A DNA stretch of 60,135 nucleotides from Thermodesulfobacteriota bacterium (GCA_030578315.1 JAUQQL010000003.1:1-60135), one strand, 5' to 3'; positions 17,020 to 24,646 are shown, numbered from the stretch's first letter. Numbers and translations are program-made. Notes: generated by a model not told the origin, from the sequence alone.

Positions 17020-18176
17020 AATCTCTGTTCTATTAAATTTTTAGTAAATTTACACACTTCCTGATGAAGAATTAAAATATCTTCTAATTCCTCTTTTACT
17101 TGAAAATTTATTTTAAATTCTTTTAAAGTTTTCTCAAGAAAATAAGAAATTTTGTCAAAAGTTATTTTTTTTTCTAAAAAAGCAGAAACTACTACTTCAT
17201 CTGCAGCTTCAAGAATTAAAGGAGCGAAATTTCCTTCCCTTGCAGCTTCGTAAGCAAGTCGTAAGCAAGGAAACTTTTTAAAATCTGGTTTTTCAAAAGT
17301 AAGAGTTCCAATTTCTTCTAATTTGAGCTCTTTAACCGGAAGTTTTAACCTTTCGCCTTGGTTTAATGCGTAAGCAATAGGAATTTTCATGTCTGGATAA
17401 CTTAAGTGAGCTATATAACTTCCATCTTTTAATTTCACCAGAGCATGAACTACAGATTGAGGATGAATTAAAATTTCTATTTTTTCTGTAGGAAGGTCAA
17501 AAAGCACTTGAGCTTCTATTACTTCAAAGCCTTTATTCATAAGAGTTGCTGAGTCTACGGAAATTTTTACTCCCATTTTCCAGGTAGGATGTTTTATAGC
17601 TAATTCTGGAGTAATTTCAGCAAATTCTTCTAAAGGTTTTTTATAAAAAGGACCTCCAGAGGCGGTAAGAAAAATTTTTTCTATATTAGAAACTGTTTCT
17701 TTTTGCAAAAGTTGAAAAAGAGAGGAATGTTCACTATCTACCGGTATAATTTGAGCTCCTGTTTGTCTGGCTATTTTTTTTAAAAGTTCACCAGCACATA
17801 CCAAGCTTTCTTTATTTGCTAAAGCCACAAGTTTCCCGTTCTTTAAGCCATAATAAACAGGAATCAATCCTTTTATTCCTGAAATCCCCACAAGTAATAA
17901 ATCAACTTCAGATAAACTGGAAAGTTCTTTCAATCCTTCGTCTCCCCATAAAATTTCGGCAGAATAATCTAAACCCTTCTTAAGCTTTTCAGCTAGCTCA
18001 GCACTTTCTACCACCAAGTAAGGAACTTTAAATTTATTTGCCAAGTTTTTTAACAATTGAATGTTAGATTTGGCTGAAAGTCCTATAAGTTTAAATTTTT
18101 CAGGATAATTCTGTACCACTTCAAGAGTAGCCATTCCAACAGAACCAGTTGCTCCAAAAATTACCAGCTTTTTCAT
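17016..18176 (-). CDS. dxr: 1-deoxy-D-xylulose-5-phosphate reductoisomerase
   Basis: 386 residues. NADPH fold FGATGSVGMATLEVV at the N-terminus, ANKESLVCAGELL, and the metal/substrate motifs VDSEHSSLFQLL and LTASGGPF, plus HPTWKMGVKISVDSATLMNKGFE. It makes 2-C-methyl-D-erythritol 4-phosphate, the committed MEP-pathway step to isoprenoids. IspF of the same pathway is at 40813-41295. It overlaps both secG (4 bases) and rseP (4 bases). Confidence 0.97.
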   Translation of the reverse strand: MKKLVIFGATGSVGMATLEVVQNYPEKFKLIGLSAKSNIQLLKNLANKFKVPYLVVESAELAEKLKKGLDYSAEILWGDEGLKELSSLSEVDLLLVGISGIKGLIPVYYGLKNGKLVALANKESLVCAGELLKKIARQTGAQIIPVDSEHSSLFQLLQKETVSNIEKIFLTASGGPFYKKPLEEFAEITPELAIKHPTWKMGVKISVDSATLMNKGFEVIEAQVLFDLPTEKIEILIHPQSVVHALVKLKDGSYIAHLSYPDMKIPIAYALNQGERLKLPVKELKLEEIGTLTFEKPDFKKFPCLRLAYEAAREGNFAPLILEAADEVVVSAFLEKKITFDKISYFLEKTLKEFKINFQVKEELEDILILHQEVCKFTKNLIEQRL

Positions 18177-18526
18177 TGATTTTTTTCTTTAGGAGGAAGA
18201 GGTAAAGAAGGAGATGAAGGAGAAGTAGTTTGAGTTGTAAGAGTAGAAGGACTTTCTATCGGCGTAGGTGGAGGACTCACCGTTGAAATAGCTGACCTAT
18301 GCTTCTCGGTAGAAATCCTGGTTAAAAGTAAAGAATTTATAAAAAATAAAATTACTAACACTATAGTTACTTTATTTAAAAAATTACCTGGCCCTTCTCC
18401 TCCAAAAATTGCTTCAGCCCCTCTAAAAACAGCTCCATACTCAGAACCTTTGGTCACATTAATTAAAACTATAAGCACAATTAAAATAGCTAAAATCAAT
18501 TGAAAAATTATTAAAAGAGTATCCAT
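18173..18526 (-). CDS. secG: Protein translocase subunit SecG
   Basis: 117 residues with two membrane helices separated by the SecG loop. The first helix ends in VLINVTKGSEYGAVFRGAEAIFG, then GGEGPGNFLNKVTIVLVILFF begins the second. The C-terminal 35 residues are a Ser/Thr/Pro-rich tail. SecG stimulates SecYEG-dependent export. It sits 25 bases after the HcyBio gene and overlaps dxr. Confidence 0.93.
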   Translation of the reverse strand: MDTLLIIFQLILAILIVLIVLINVTKGSEYGAVFRGAEAIFGGEGPGNFLNKVTIVLVILFFINSLLLTRISTEKHRSAISTVSPPPTPIESPSTLTTQTTSPSSPSLPLPPKEKNQ

Positions 18527-18551
18527 TTTTTACTTCCTTTTTTAAGTATTT

Positions 18552-19754
18552 TTACTTATCGTTTTTATTTATACGAAACAATTCTGCCCCAGGTAAACTT
18601 CCTACAGGTTCTGAAAGAAACATTTCTCCATTTTTAATCCAGTTTTTAAGGATTTCTGCTATTTGACGAGCTTTATAAAAGCTAGATAAAGGTACACTAG
18701 GTACTCGTTTCCCAAGAATATTAATTTCTCCACTTTTAAGTTCTGCATAACTTACTATTCCATAATTTCTTTTTATCCCATTAGGATAATCGTAAGAATA
18801 ATCAACTACGGGAGCAAAAAGGTCTTCATCAGAAAGTCCTGCCCACTCAGCTATTTCCTCATTAAGAATAGGAATAGGAATACCTAATCCCACAGCCAAG
18901 GAACATCCATAACCTATATGACTTGTTCCTACAAGCCACTCCGGACTCATCTCTTTCAAATTCCCCAGAACCATAAGGGTAGCTGCTGGGAAAAGGGGAG
19001 CACCTTTCGGAGTTCTTTTAACTTCCATTTTATGCTGTGTTCCTGCATAAATTACATAACCTTTGGCTCCTCCCAAAAAAATTTGCGTACCAATACCAAT
19101 GGTTTTTAAATAAGGATCCTTAAAAAGAGGAGAAAGACATCCTGCAGTAGCATAATTAGCATTTCCAAGATGAGGCTTCAAAACCCCCATATAAGTATAT
19201 AAAATTTTATCTGAAAGATTAATAGCTACATTGTAATTTTGATAAGCATTACGAGGATTACATAAAATGGCATTGGTAAGGTCATGAATGGTAATTTCTT
19301 TTTCTAAATACTTTCTTGGATAACAGTGGGTTCCATAAGCTGTAGCTCTAAGTAAAACCTTTTTTCCTGCAACCAAATCGTGAATAACATGACCTCCGCC
19401 ATAACGAAACTGTCCCGGAAAAACTTTATTTAGTGGGTCATCTTCTCGAGGCTCAGTTGCTCCTATATAAATATCTACAGCTGCAAGCCCTGCATAAGCA
19501 GGAACATCGTTTAACCATACCCTGTGAGCTTTAATGGTGGGAACAGTGTGCCCAAAGTTAATAAAAGCTCCAGAAGAACACATGGGAGAAAAAGTACCTG
19601 TAGTAACCACATCTACTTCTTTAGCAGCTTGAACCGGACCTACCTCTTTTACCAGTTTAGAAAACTCTTCAGCCGTAAGAACTACTACTTCCCCTTTTTC
19701 TATTTTTTTGTTTATTTCTTTTACAGTTCTTAAAACTTTTTTCTTCTCACTCAT
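18552..19754 (-). CDS. HcyBio (DUF39) L-aspartate semialdehyde sulfurtransferase
   Basis: 400 residues of the HcyBio/DUF39 family: VVTTGTFSPMCSSGAFINFG near residues 50-68, RYGGGHVIHDLVAGKKVLL, AYGTHCYPRK, and GTQIFLGGAKGYVIYAGTQH. Methanogen members, with a ferredoxin-like partner, convert aspartate semialdehyde plus sulfide equivalents directly to homocysteine. Candidate functional cysteines are C59 and C144. Methanogen homologues often carry a C-terminal CBS pair. Here CBS domains are on the separate gene 14 bases upstream, which supports a functional pair. The NIL/ferredoxin partner is not seen in the window. Together with the core-MetE gene it suggests a methionine route independent of transsulfuration. 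Confidence 0.85.
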   Translation of the reverse strand: MSEKKKVLRTVKEINKKIEKGEVVVLTAEEFSKLVKEVGPVQAAKEVDVVTTGTFSPMCSSGAFINFGHTVPTIKAHRVWLNDVPAYAGLAAVDIYIGATEPREDDPLNKVFPGQFRYGGGHVIHDLVAGKKVLLRATAYGTHCYPRKYLEKEITIHDLTNAILCNPRNAYQNYNVAINLSDKILYTYMGVLKPHLGNANYATAGCLSPLFKDPYLKTIGIGTQIFLGGAKGYVIYAGTQHKMEVKRTPKGAPLFPAATLMVLGNLKEMSPEWLVGTSHIGYGCSLAVGLGIPIPILNEEIAEWAGLSDEDLFAPVVDYSYDYPNGIKRNYGIVSYAELKSGEINILGKRVPSVPLSSFYKARQIAEILKNWIKNGEMFLSEPVGSLPGAELFRINKNDK

Positions 19755-19768
19755 AGCTTATAAACTTT

Positions 19769-20362
19769 TTAGTCTATGATAGAAATTACTTTATGCCCTA
19801 AAATTTCAAGTTCTAAAGCTATCTTTTCCAAAGCTATCTTTTCCAATCTTATAAAATAAACCTTTTTACCCTCTAGGTTAGTTTCCATTCCTATAGAAAT
19901 AATTTTACCCCCATTCTTTTTAAGAACCTCAAGGACTTCATCTAAATTATCCTCCTTAGGAATAACATCTAGCCTTGAAGAAGACCTTAGAAGTCCCATA
20001 ATTTCAATAAAAGCCTCTACAATGTCTGTAACCGTTATAATTCCAACTAACTTTCCGTTTTTTACCACAGGAAGTCCACCTACTTTATACTTATAAATAA
20101 TTTTAGCCACTTCGTCTATAGAAGTTTCAGGCTCTACAGTAAGAGGATTCAAAATCATAACCTCTCTCAAAGATAAATGAAGTTTCTCAGGCGACAAATA
20201 CGGTCTTAAACTACTTTCTGTAACAAGTCCTACAAGATTTCCTCCTTCAACTACAGGAAGATGTCTTATAGAATGAATTTTCATAAGCTGTAAAGCATCT
20301 TCTACAGTTTGATCAGGAGTAACAGTTAAAACATTAGTAACCATCCAATTTTTAACTTTCAT
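19769..20362 (-). CDS. CBS-domain pair protein
   Basis: 197 residues. Two CBS motifs lie at about residues 1-55 (VKNWMVTNVLTVTPDQTVED, HSIRHLPVVEGGNLVGLVTE) and 70-125 (MILNPLTVEPETSIDEV, YKVGGLPVVKNGKLVGIITV). An ACT-like C-terminal portion follows (GGKIISIGMETNLEGKKVYFIRL). CBS pairs bind adenosine nucleotides or SAM and regulate partners. The ATG at 20362 is preferred over GTG at 20371 because AGGTG lies before the ATG. A 15-base tandem duplication inside the 3' end repeats five residues. Likely regulates or completes the downstream HcyBio enzyme (inference). Confidence 0.85.
   Translation of the reverse strand: MKVKNWMVTNVLTVTPDQTVEDALQLMKIHSIRHLPVVEGGNLVGLVTESSLRPYLSPEKLHLSLREVMILNPLTVEPETSIDEVAKIIYKYKVGGLPVVKNGKLVGIITVTDIVEAFIEIMGLLRSSSRLDVIPKEDNLDEVLEVLKKNGGKIISIGMETNLEGKKVYFIRLEKIALEKIALELEILGHKVISIID
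19815..19844. repeat. 15-bp perfect tandem duplication
   Basis: The unit AAAGCTATCTTTTCC occurs twice back to back inside the CBS gene. It is in frame and gives EKIALEKIALE in the protein, a five-residue insertion in the last helix. Looks like recent replication slippage. Confidence 0.95.
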
Positions 20363-20387
20363 ACTGATCACCTATTTTTAAAAACAA

Positions 20388-20416
20388 ACTATAACACAAA
20401 ATTTTTAAATTACCAA
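20388..20416 (-). promoter_or_regulatory. Promoter for the CBS-HcyBio-secG-dxr operon
   Basis: Minus strand: TTGGTA (20411-20416), 17 bases, TATAGT (20388-20393), with TG one base before the -10 (extended -10). It lies in the 94-base gap after csgG and separates the curli operon from the housekeeping operon. Confidence 0.55.
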
Positions 20417-20456
20417 TGATAAAAAAGATTTTTTTTAAAAAAGACTTTAAAAAATT

Positions 20457-21368
20457 TTAAGAATTTTCACCCCAGAAATTACTTTCATCCATTTGCTTCA
20501 ATTTTTTTAAGGCTTCTTGTCTTTCCTTCTCGTACTTTTCCACCACTTTTTTAAAAACTTCAAGGTCTTTAGGCTTCCACATACCAATTTTAACTCCCTC
20601 TATGATCAAATCGTGAACAGCCTTTTCAATAGCTTCTTGAACTGCCATCTCTACAGGTTCATTAGAGGCTATTCCTGCTTCTATTTCAAGAAGTCTGTTT
20701 AATCTTACGAACCTAAAAAAGCCTGCTGAAAGTTGCTGAGAAAGAATAACCTTAGTAGTCTGAACGGTTTTTAGTATAGCTCCGTTTTTAACAGAAACTG
20801 CTCTTAAATACACAGTAACCCTGTCAATTCTATATTGAGCAGAACCTCCAGCTCCAAAATATTTAGCTCCAAATCCTCCTGAAACAATATTAGTATCGTA
20901 ACCAATTATTCCACCTTCTAAAATAACTCCTGCATAAATTAAAGGCTGTAAAACTTTACTAGTTGCTTCTTTAAGCTTTTCATCCGTATACTGCTGTCCC
21001 ATCTGTAAAATGATTTTTCTCTCCTGAAGAAGATTGGCAAGATTTTCCCTTTCTACAGGAATAAACCAACCACTGTCTTCTAAAGCTTTAATAAGAATAG
21101 CCGTGGCACCTTGAGTTACTGCTGTAGAAAAATTAGTTGAAGTAGTAGGAGGCTTATACTGTCCAGTTTGGTCTCTAAATTTATATACTGCAACTGGAAC
21201 TTGTTTTTCGGGAGGAGGTAAACTTATTAAGTCCTTATGAACAGAGGTTATGTATTCTGTTCCACTCATAGCTTTTTCATAGAAAGGAGAATACATAGGT
21301 CCAGCACATCCTCCCAGCCCTAAGGCTAAAGCTAAAAAAATACTTCCATATTTTATTTTACTTTTCAT
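20457..21368 (-). CDS. csgG: Curli secretion channel lipoprotein CsgG
   Basis: 303 residues. Lipoprotein signal with lipobox LGGC (Cys 21), then VAVYKFRDQTGQYKP, FSTAVTQGATAILIKALEDSGWF, VERENLANLLQERKII, AGVILEGGIIGYDTN (channel strand region) and YLRAVSVKNGAILKTVQTTK, all diagnostic of CsgG. Nine copies form the outer-membrane pore through which unfolded curlin passes. It is the last gene of the curli operon, 31 bases after csgF. A charged C-terminal extension (residues about 265-303) goes beyond the core fold. Confidence 0.95.
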   Translation of the reverse strand: MKSKIKYGSIFLALALGLGGCAGPMYSPFYEKAMSGTEYITSVHKDLISLPPPEKQVPVAVYKFRDQTGQYKPPTTSTNFSTAVTQGATAILIKALEDSGWFIPVERENLANLLQERKIILQMGQQYTDEKLKEATSKVLQPLIYAGVILEGGIIGYDTNIVSGGFGAKYFGAGGSAQYRIDRVTVYLRAVSVKNGAILKTVQTTKVILSQQLSAGFFRFVRLNRLLEIEAGIASNEPVEMAVQEAIEKAVHDLIIEGVKIGMWKPKDLEVFKKVVEKYEKERQEALKKLKQMDESNFWGENS

Positions 21369-21399
21369 ATCTCCTCTCCTAATTAAATTTTTTTAATAA

Positions 21400-21831
21400 T
21401 TACATAACCTTAGGAACTTCTAAAGTAGTTGCCTGTCCAGTGGAAATATCTGTAATGGTAAAGACATAATTTTCTCCAGTAGGGTCATATTCGATCCTAA
21501 AATTTCCTATAGTATAAGTCATAGGTTTATTAGGAAGTTGATTATCCTCTCCAAAAAGTTGGTCTAATATGTAATCTGACATTCTATATAAAAGCTGGTT
21601 AGTAAAACTTTCGGTAAAACGCTCAATAATAGTTTTTGGTTTAAATAGACCTGTGCTTTTTTTAGTAAAAATGTTTTGCATTTGAGCACTTTGAAGATAA
21701 AAAGAACCATAAAGAGGGTTTCCTCCAAAAGAAGGATTACTAAATTGAAAAGTAAGCTCTGAAGCTTTAGAATTCTTAAACCCAAAACTTAGAATCCAAA
21801 TTAAACTTAAAAAAAATAGTAAATTTTTCAT
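21400..21831 (-). CDS. csgF: Curli assembly factor CsgF
   Basis: 143 residues with a signal peptide (cleavage near SKASE) followed by the CsgF N-terminal signature LTFQFSNPSFGGNPLYGSFY, which inserts in the CsgG pore. The C-terminal part has YTIGNFRIEYDPTGENYVFTITD, typical of the family. CsgF sits at the outside of the pore and promotes nucleation of the curli fibre at the cell surface. It is flanked by csgE (10 bases) and csgG. Confidence 0.95.
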   Translation of the reverse strand: MKNLLFFLSLIWILSFGFKNSKASELTFQFSNPSFGGNPLYGSFYLQSAQMQNIFTKKSTGLFKPKTIIERFTESFTNQLLYRMSDYILDQLFGEDNQLPNKPMTYTIGNFRIEYDPTGENYVFTITDISTGQATTLEVPKVM

Positions 21832-21841
21832 ATCTTACCTC

Positions 21842-22240
21842 CTACATAAACTTATGCTCCTCTTCCAAATATTTCTGATACTGAAGGTAATTCATAAAAT
21901 AGTTAAAAACCATCTGAACAGCCTCTTCAGCTTTAGCATCTATATCTTCTAAACGAGGCTTAAGTATGGTATAATAAACTAAAGTATCTTCTACATACAC
22001 AAAAATCTGAGTTCCAAAGCGAGGGTCTGTATGTTCATCAATAGAAATATTTAAGTTTTCTGTTCCAGGTGGATACTCCCACAAATTAACAAAGACCTCG
22101 TAAAAATCTCTTCCTATTTTAGTTTTAGTTTTATCCAAAATTAAACCTGAAAAGGTTAATTCTCTTTCTTGCGAAAAGGCTCCTTTCAAAAAAATTCCTA
22201 AAATAAAAAAAGACATCAAAATTAAAATCCAATTTTTCAT
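21842..22240 (-). CDS. csgE: Curli secretion specificity factor CsgE
   Basis: 132 residues with signal peptide (ending GAFSQ). The mature part carries LTFSGLILDKTKTKIGRDFY, VNLWEYPPGTENLNISIDEH and FGTQIFVYVEDTLVYYTIL, matching CsgE. CsgE caps CsgG on the periplasmic side and selects curlin substrates. A four-base overlap joins it to the CsgC/H-like gene before it. Confidence 0.92.
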   Translation of the reverse strand: MKNWILILMSFFILGIFLKGAFSQERELTFSGLILDKTKTKIGRDFYEVFVNLWEYPPGTENLNISIDEHTDPRFGTQIFVYVEDTLVYYTILKPRLEDIDAKAEEAVQMVFNYFMNYLQYQKYLEEEHKFM

Positions 22241-22623
22241 GAATTACCTTCAGAAGTTAAAATTCTATAAAAAATAAGTCTCTCTCTTTCGTCAAAAACT
22301 TGAACTTCTATAAGGTAAAAATCATCACTTTTAACTCCTAAAAAAGCTATCATAGGTTTAGCTCTTTCATTAGGTAAAAGCTTCACTTTTTTACTTTGCA
22401 ACATACTGGATTTACCTGTTTTTCCAACTTTTTCAATTTTTACTATTATCTTAAATTCTCTATTTTCAGGAGAAAGATTGTAACAGTCGGTATAAACCTT
22501 TAAAAATCCCTTATTTCTTTCTACTTCAAAGTTTATTTCTATAGGAATTTTTTCTATACCTTTACTTTCTAATAAGAAATAGTAAAAAAATAAAAAAATT
22601 AACCATAAAAAGACTAATTTCAT
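22237..22623 (-). CDS. Probable CsgC/CsgH-like periplasmic curli chaperone
   Basis: 128 residues with one N-terminal hydrophobic signal segment and a mature part predicted as beta strands. The pattern FKIIVKIEKVGKTGKSSMLQ followed by KVKLLPNERAKP resembles the core of CsgC and CsgH (strand, G-x-x-G-x-S, Q, then a loop), small Ig-like proteins that stop curlins forming amyloid in the periplasm. Position between the curlin genes and csgE agrees. Sequence identity to any one family looks low, so this is structure-pattern and context inference. A sole cysteine (TDCYN) is present. Confidence 0.6.
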   Translation of the reverse strand: MKLVFLWLIFLFFYYFLLESKGIEKIPIEINFEVERNKGFLKVYTDCYNLSPENREFKIIVKIEKVGKTGKSSMLQSKKVKLLPNERAKPMIAFLGVKSDDFYLIEVQVFDERERLIFYRILTSEGNS

Positions 22624-22631
22624 ATTTTCTC

Positions 22632-23228
22632 CTAATATTGGTAAATAATTGCTGAATTTCCATTTCCCTGCTGGACAATGGTGCTTCTGTATCCAGAACC
22701 TCCAGCTACTCCCTGATATTGATAAGCCTGATTGTTAGAACCCATTTGCACAATTATAGCGGTATTGTAATCAGTATACTGATACTGAAAAGCTTGATTG
22801 TTAGAACCATCTTGAAGAATGTAGGCCTGGTTGTAATTCCCCCACTGTTTTTGTTCTGCAAAATTGGTTATTCCCTCTTGAGAAATCAAAGCTAAATTTG
22901 AAATTCCGTATTGATATTGAAAAGCTTCATTTTGACTTCCGATTTGAGAAATTATTGCCTTATTTAAGAGTCCTTCTTGGTTAATTTCTGCGATATTACT
23001 ATTTCCTTTCTGATAAATAAGGGCTATCTGAGAAACATCTGAATTGACTGGTCCGGAAACCTCAAAGTCTAAAGCAAAATCTATATTAACGGAAACATCC
23101 AGAGCTTGATTTATTTGACGCTGAGGAAAAACATCATCTACCTTTAAATCTAAAGAAGATTGAGCATAAGAAAAAGAACTTAAAGAGAGACTTAAAACTA
23201 AAGAAAAGAAAAGTTTAAAAGATTTCAA
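22632..23228 (-). CDS. Curlin-repeat protein (CsgB-like minor subunit)
   Basis: 198 residues: signal peptide (ending SSFSYAQ), an N-terminal lead about 50 residues long (VDVSVNIDFALDFEVSG), then six curlin repeats of about 22 residues. The pattern is x-N-x-A-x-I-x-Q-x-G-x-x-N-x-A, for example SQIALIYQKGNSNIAEINQ and SNLALISQEGITNFAE. Several repeats end in QYQY, giving an aromatic-rich amyloid core. It is assigned as nucleator-like (CsgB) because it is second of two curlins and has no cysteines. The roles of the two could be reversed. It starts after a hairpin and an AGGAGG ribosome binding site. Confidence 0.85.
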   Translation of the reverse strand: MKSFKLFFSLVLSLSLSSFSYAQSSLDLKVDDVFPQRQINQALDVSVNIDFALDFEVSGPVNSDVSQIALIYQKGNSNIAEINQEGLLNKAIISQIGSQNEAFQYQYGISNLALISQEGITNFAEQKQWGNYNQAYILQDGSNNQAFQYQYTDYNTAIIVQMGSNNQAYQYQGVAGGSGYRSTIVQQGNGNSAIIYQY

Positions 23229-23246
23229 TTAAACCTCCTACTTTAT

Positions 23247-23270
23247 AAGGGGAGCAAAATTGCCCCCCTT
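23247..23270 (-). promoter_or_regulatory. Intercistronic mRNA hairpin between the two curlin genes
   Basis: In the minus-strand transcript AAGGGGGGC and GCTCCCCTT pair over nine positions (one G-U) around a six-base loop. It lies seven bases after the first curlin stop and just before the AGGAGG of the second. No U-run follows, so it is not a classical terminator. It more likely stabilises the upstream mRNA 3' end or lowers read-through. Confidence 0.7.
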
Positions 23271-23277
23271 AAGTATT

Positions 23278-23727
23278 TTACTGCTGAGTAATAGAACCTA
23301 CATTGCCATTTCCGAATTGAGTTATGATAGCTGAAGCTGCTACATTTTGAGTAATAGTAGCAGAATTTTCACTACCAATCTGAAAAGTAAGAGCTGTAGC
23401 TCCTCCTACATTTTGGGTTGTAGAAGCAGTATTCCCATCACCATTTTGATAAATGAGAGCAAAACTTGCACCTGTCTGAGAAATTGTAGCCTGGTTTTCA
23501 TCTCCGGCCTGGACAATTACAGCTTGCTCGCAACCTTGATAGTTACAAAGTTCTTTAGGTAAGTCTAAACATACATCAAAGTCAAGGTTTAAATCTACTC
23601 CAATGTTAGCCTCATAAGGTTGATTAACTTTACAATCATCACCTTGACATGGTGGATTCCAGAAACCAAAAGATGTTCCAACCATTAAACCTAAACAACC
23701 TAATGCTAAAGCGACTTTTTTAAACAT
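23278..23727 (-). CDS. Curlin-repeat protein (CsgA-like major subunit), cysteine-rich lead
   Basis: 149 residues: signal peptide (about 1-21), then an N-terminal segment with five cysteines at 27, 32, 53, 61 and 66 (PPCQGDDCK, DVCLD, ELCNYQGC). Four to five short curlin repeats follow (QAVIVQAGDENQATISQ, FALIYQNGDGNTASTTQ, and so on to the end). The pre-repeat GVDLNLDFDV resembles VSVNIDFALD in the second curlin, so the two share a lead region. It is the first gene of the csg operon with a strong AGGAGGGG ribosome binding site, fitting a major subunit. Cysteines are unusual for curlins and could form a disulfide-locked head. Confidence 0.85.
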   Translation of the reverse strand: MFKKVALALGCLGLMVGTSFGFWNPPCQGDDCKVNQPYEANIGVDLNLDFDVCLDLPKELCNYQGCEQAVIVQAGDENQATISQTGASFALIYQNGDGNTASTTQNVGGATALTFQIGSENSATITQNVAASAIITQFGNGNVGSITQQ

Positions 23728-23766
23728 AGCACCCCTCCTTTAAGTTTTTTGTTTTTTTACTGCTAT

Positions 23767-23778
23767 CCCCTTTTGGGG
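23767..23778. repeat. CCCC-TTTT-GGGG inverted repeat in the csg leader
   Basis: A short GC hairpin in an otherwise AT-rich upstream region, 40 bases before the first curlin gene. On the transcript it reads CCCC AAAA GGGG. Its C-run could alternatively pair with the G-rich ribosome binding site AGGAGGGG. Confidence 0.6.
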
Positions 23779-23942
23779 TATCTAAAACTTTTTTCATTTT
23801 TTTTTCATTCTCTTTAATGGTTTTTGTAGTTTTCATCTTAAAACTAAGTCTACAAAAAGTTCTGAAAAGGAAAATTCACTAAAAGTTTTAAAAAGAAGCT
23901 TTAAAAGTTTTAAATAAAAAGTATAAGATTTTATAAAACTAA

Positions 23943-23984
23943 AGTTTTAAAACTAACGATTAAGTTTTTTTAAGTTTTAAAACT
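23943..23984. repeat. Pair of AGTTTTAAAACT palindromes at the csgD-like 3' end
   Basis: The perfect 12-base palindrome AGTTTTAAAACT occurs at 23943-23954 and 23973-23984, 30 bases apart (about three helical turns). Two imperfect copies (AAAAGTTTTAAA) lie at about 23881-23915. The second palindrome is inside the CsgD-like coding end. They may be operator half-sites for the curlin promoter, or only AT-rich noise. Confidence 0.45.
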
Positions 23985-24646
23985 TTTTTGATAGGTTTTA
24001 AAGGAAAGATAGAAGTTTCTTGATTAATTTGCTCTCTTTCTTTCCCCATAACGGAAAAGTAAAGTTTGATAAGTTGATTTCTGCTTTTAATACCTATTTT
24101 CTTGAAAATATGATTTAAATGGGCCTTGACCGTTTGTTCAGAAATAGAAAGCTTAACAGCTATTTCCTTATTGGTAAATCCATCATAGATTAAGTTAACA
24201 ATTTTTCTTTCCTGAGAAGTTAAAACTTCGAATCCCTTTTTGGTAGAAAAATTATTATAATTTTCGCAGATCTTTTTTATAAGGTTTTTACTTATCCAGA
24301 CCTCGCCTTTTAAAACTACTTCAAAACACTTACAAAGAAGCTCTAAAGACATATCGTAAGGTAAAATTCCAGAAAGTTTGTAATATAAAAACAAAAAAAT
24401 GGTCTCCTCTTCCAGTAACCCGTCATCTAAAAGAAGCTTTTTTGAAACTGAAAATTCTTCTGGCTTACACTCCCTTAAAGCGCTTTTATCAAAAATTATT
24501 AAATCGTAAACCTTCTGTTCTTTTGGAGTAATATCAACTCTAAGTTCAAATTTATTTTTCAAGACTTGAGAATTAGTAAGAAAAAAAGAAAAGGACTCAG
24601 CTAATAACTTATGTTTAACATTAATAAGCAAATCCAGTTTTTTCAA
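23960..24646 (-). CDS. LuxR-family regulator (CsgD-like)
   Basis: 228 residues. The N-terminal 135 residues resemble a degenerate receiver (DLIIFDKSAL, LLLDDGLLEEE) as in CsgD. The C-terminal LuxR helix-turn-helix is at about 140-200: LTSQERKIVNLIYDGFTNKE, IAVKLSISEQTVKAHLNHIF, KKIGIKSRNQL. The start is TTG at 24646 with a strong AGGAGG. It is transcribed toward the curlin genes, 232 bases from the first, and divergent from the membrane LuxR gene. By position it should activate curli expression (inference). It is not assumed to be phosphorylated because receiver acidic residues are not all evident. Confidence 0.8.
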   Translation of the reverse strand: MKKLDLLINVKHKLLAESFSFFLTNSQVLKNKFELRVDITPKEQKVYDLIIFDKSALRECKPEEFSVSKKLLLDDGLLEEETIFLFLYYKLSGILPYDMSLELLCKCFEVVLKGEVWISKNLIKKICENYNNFSTKKGFEVLTSQERKIVNLIYDGFTNKEIAVKLSISEQTVKAHLNHIFKKIGIKSRNQLIKLYFSVMGKEREQINQETSIFPLKPIKKVLKLKKT

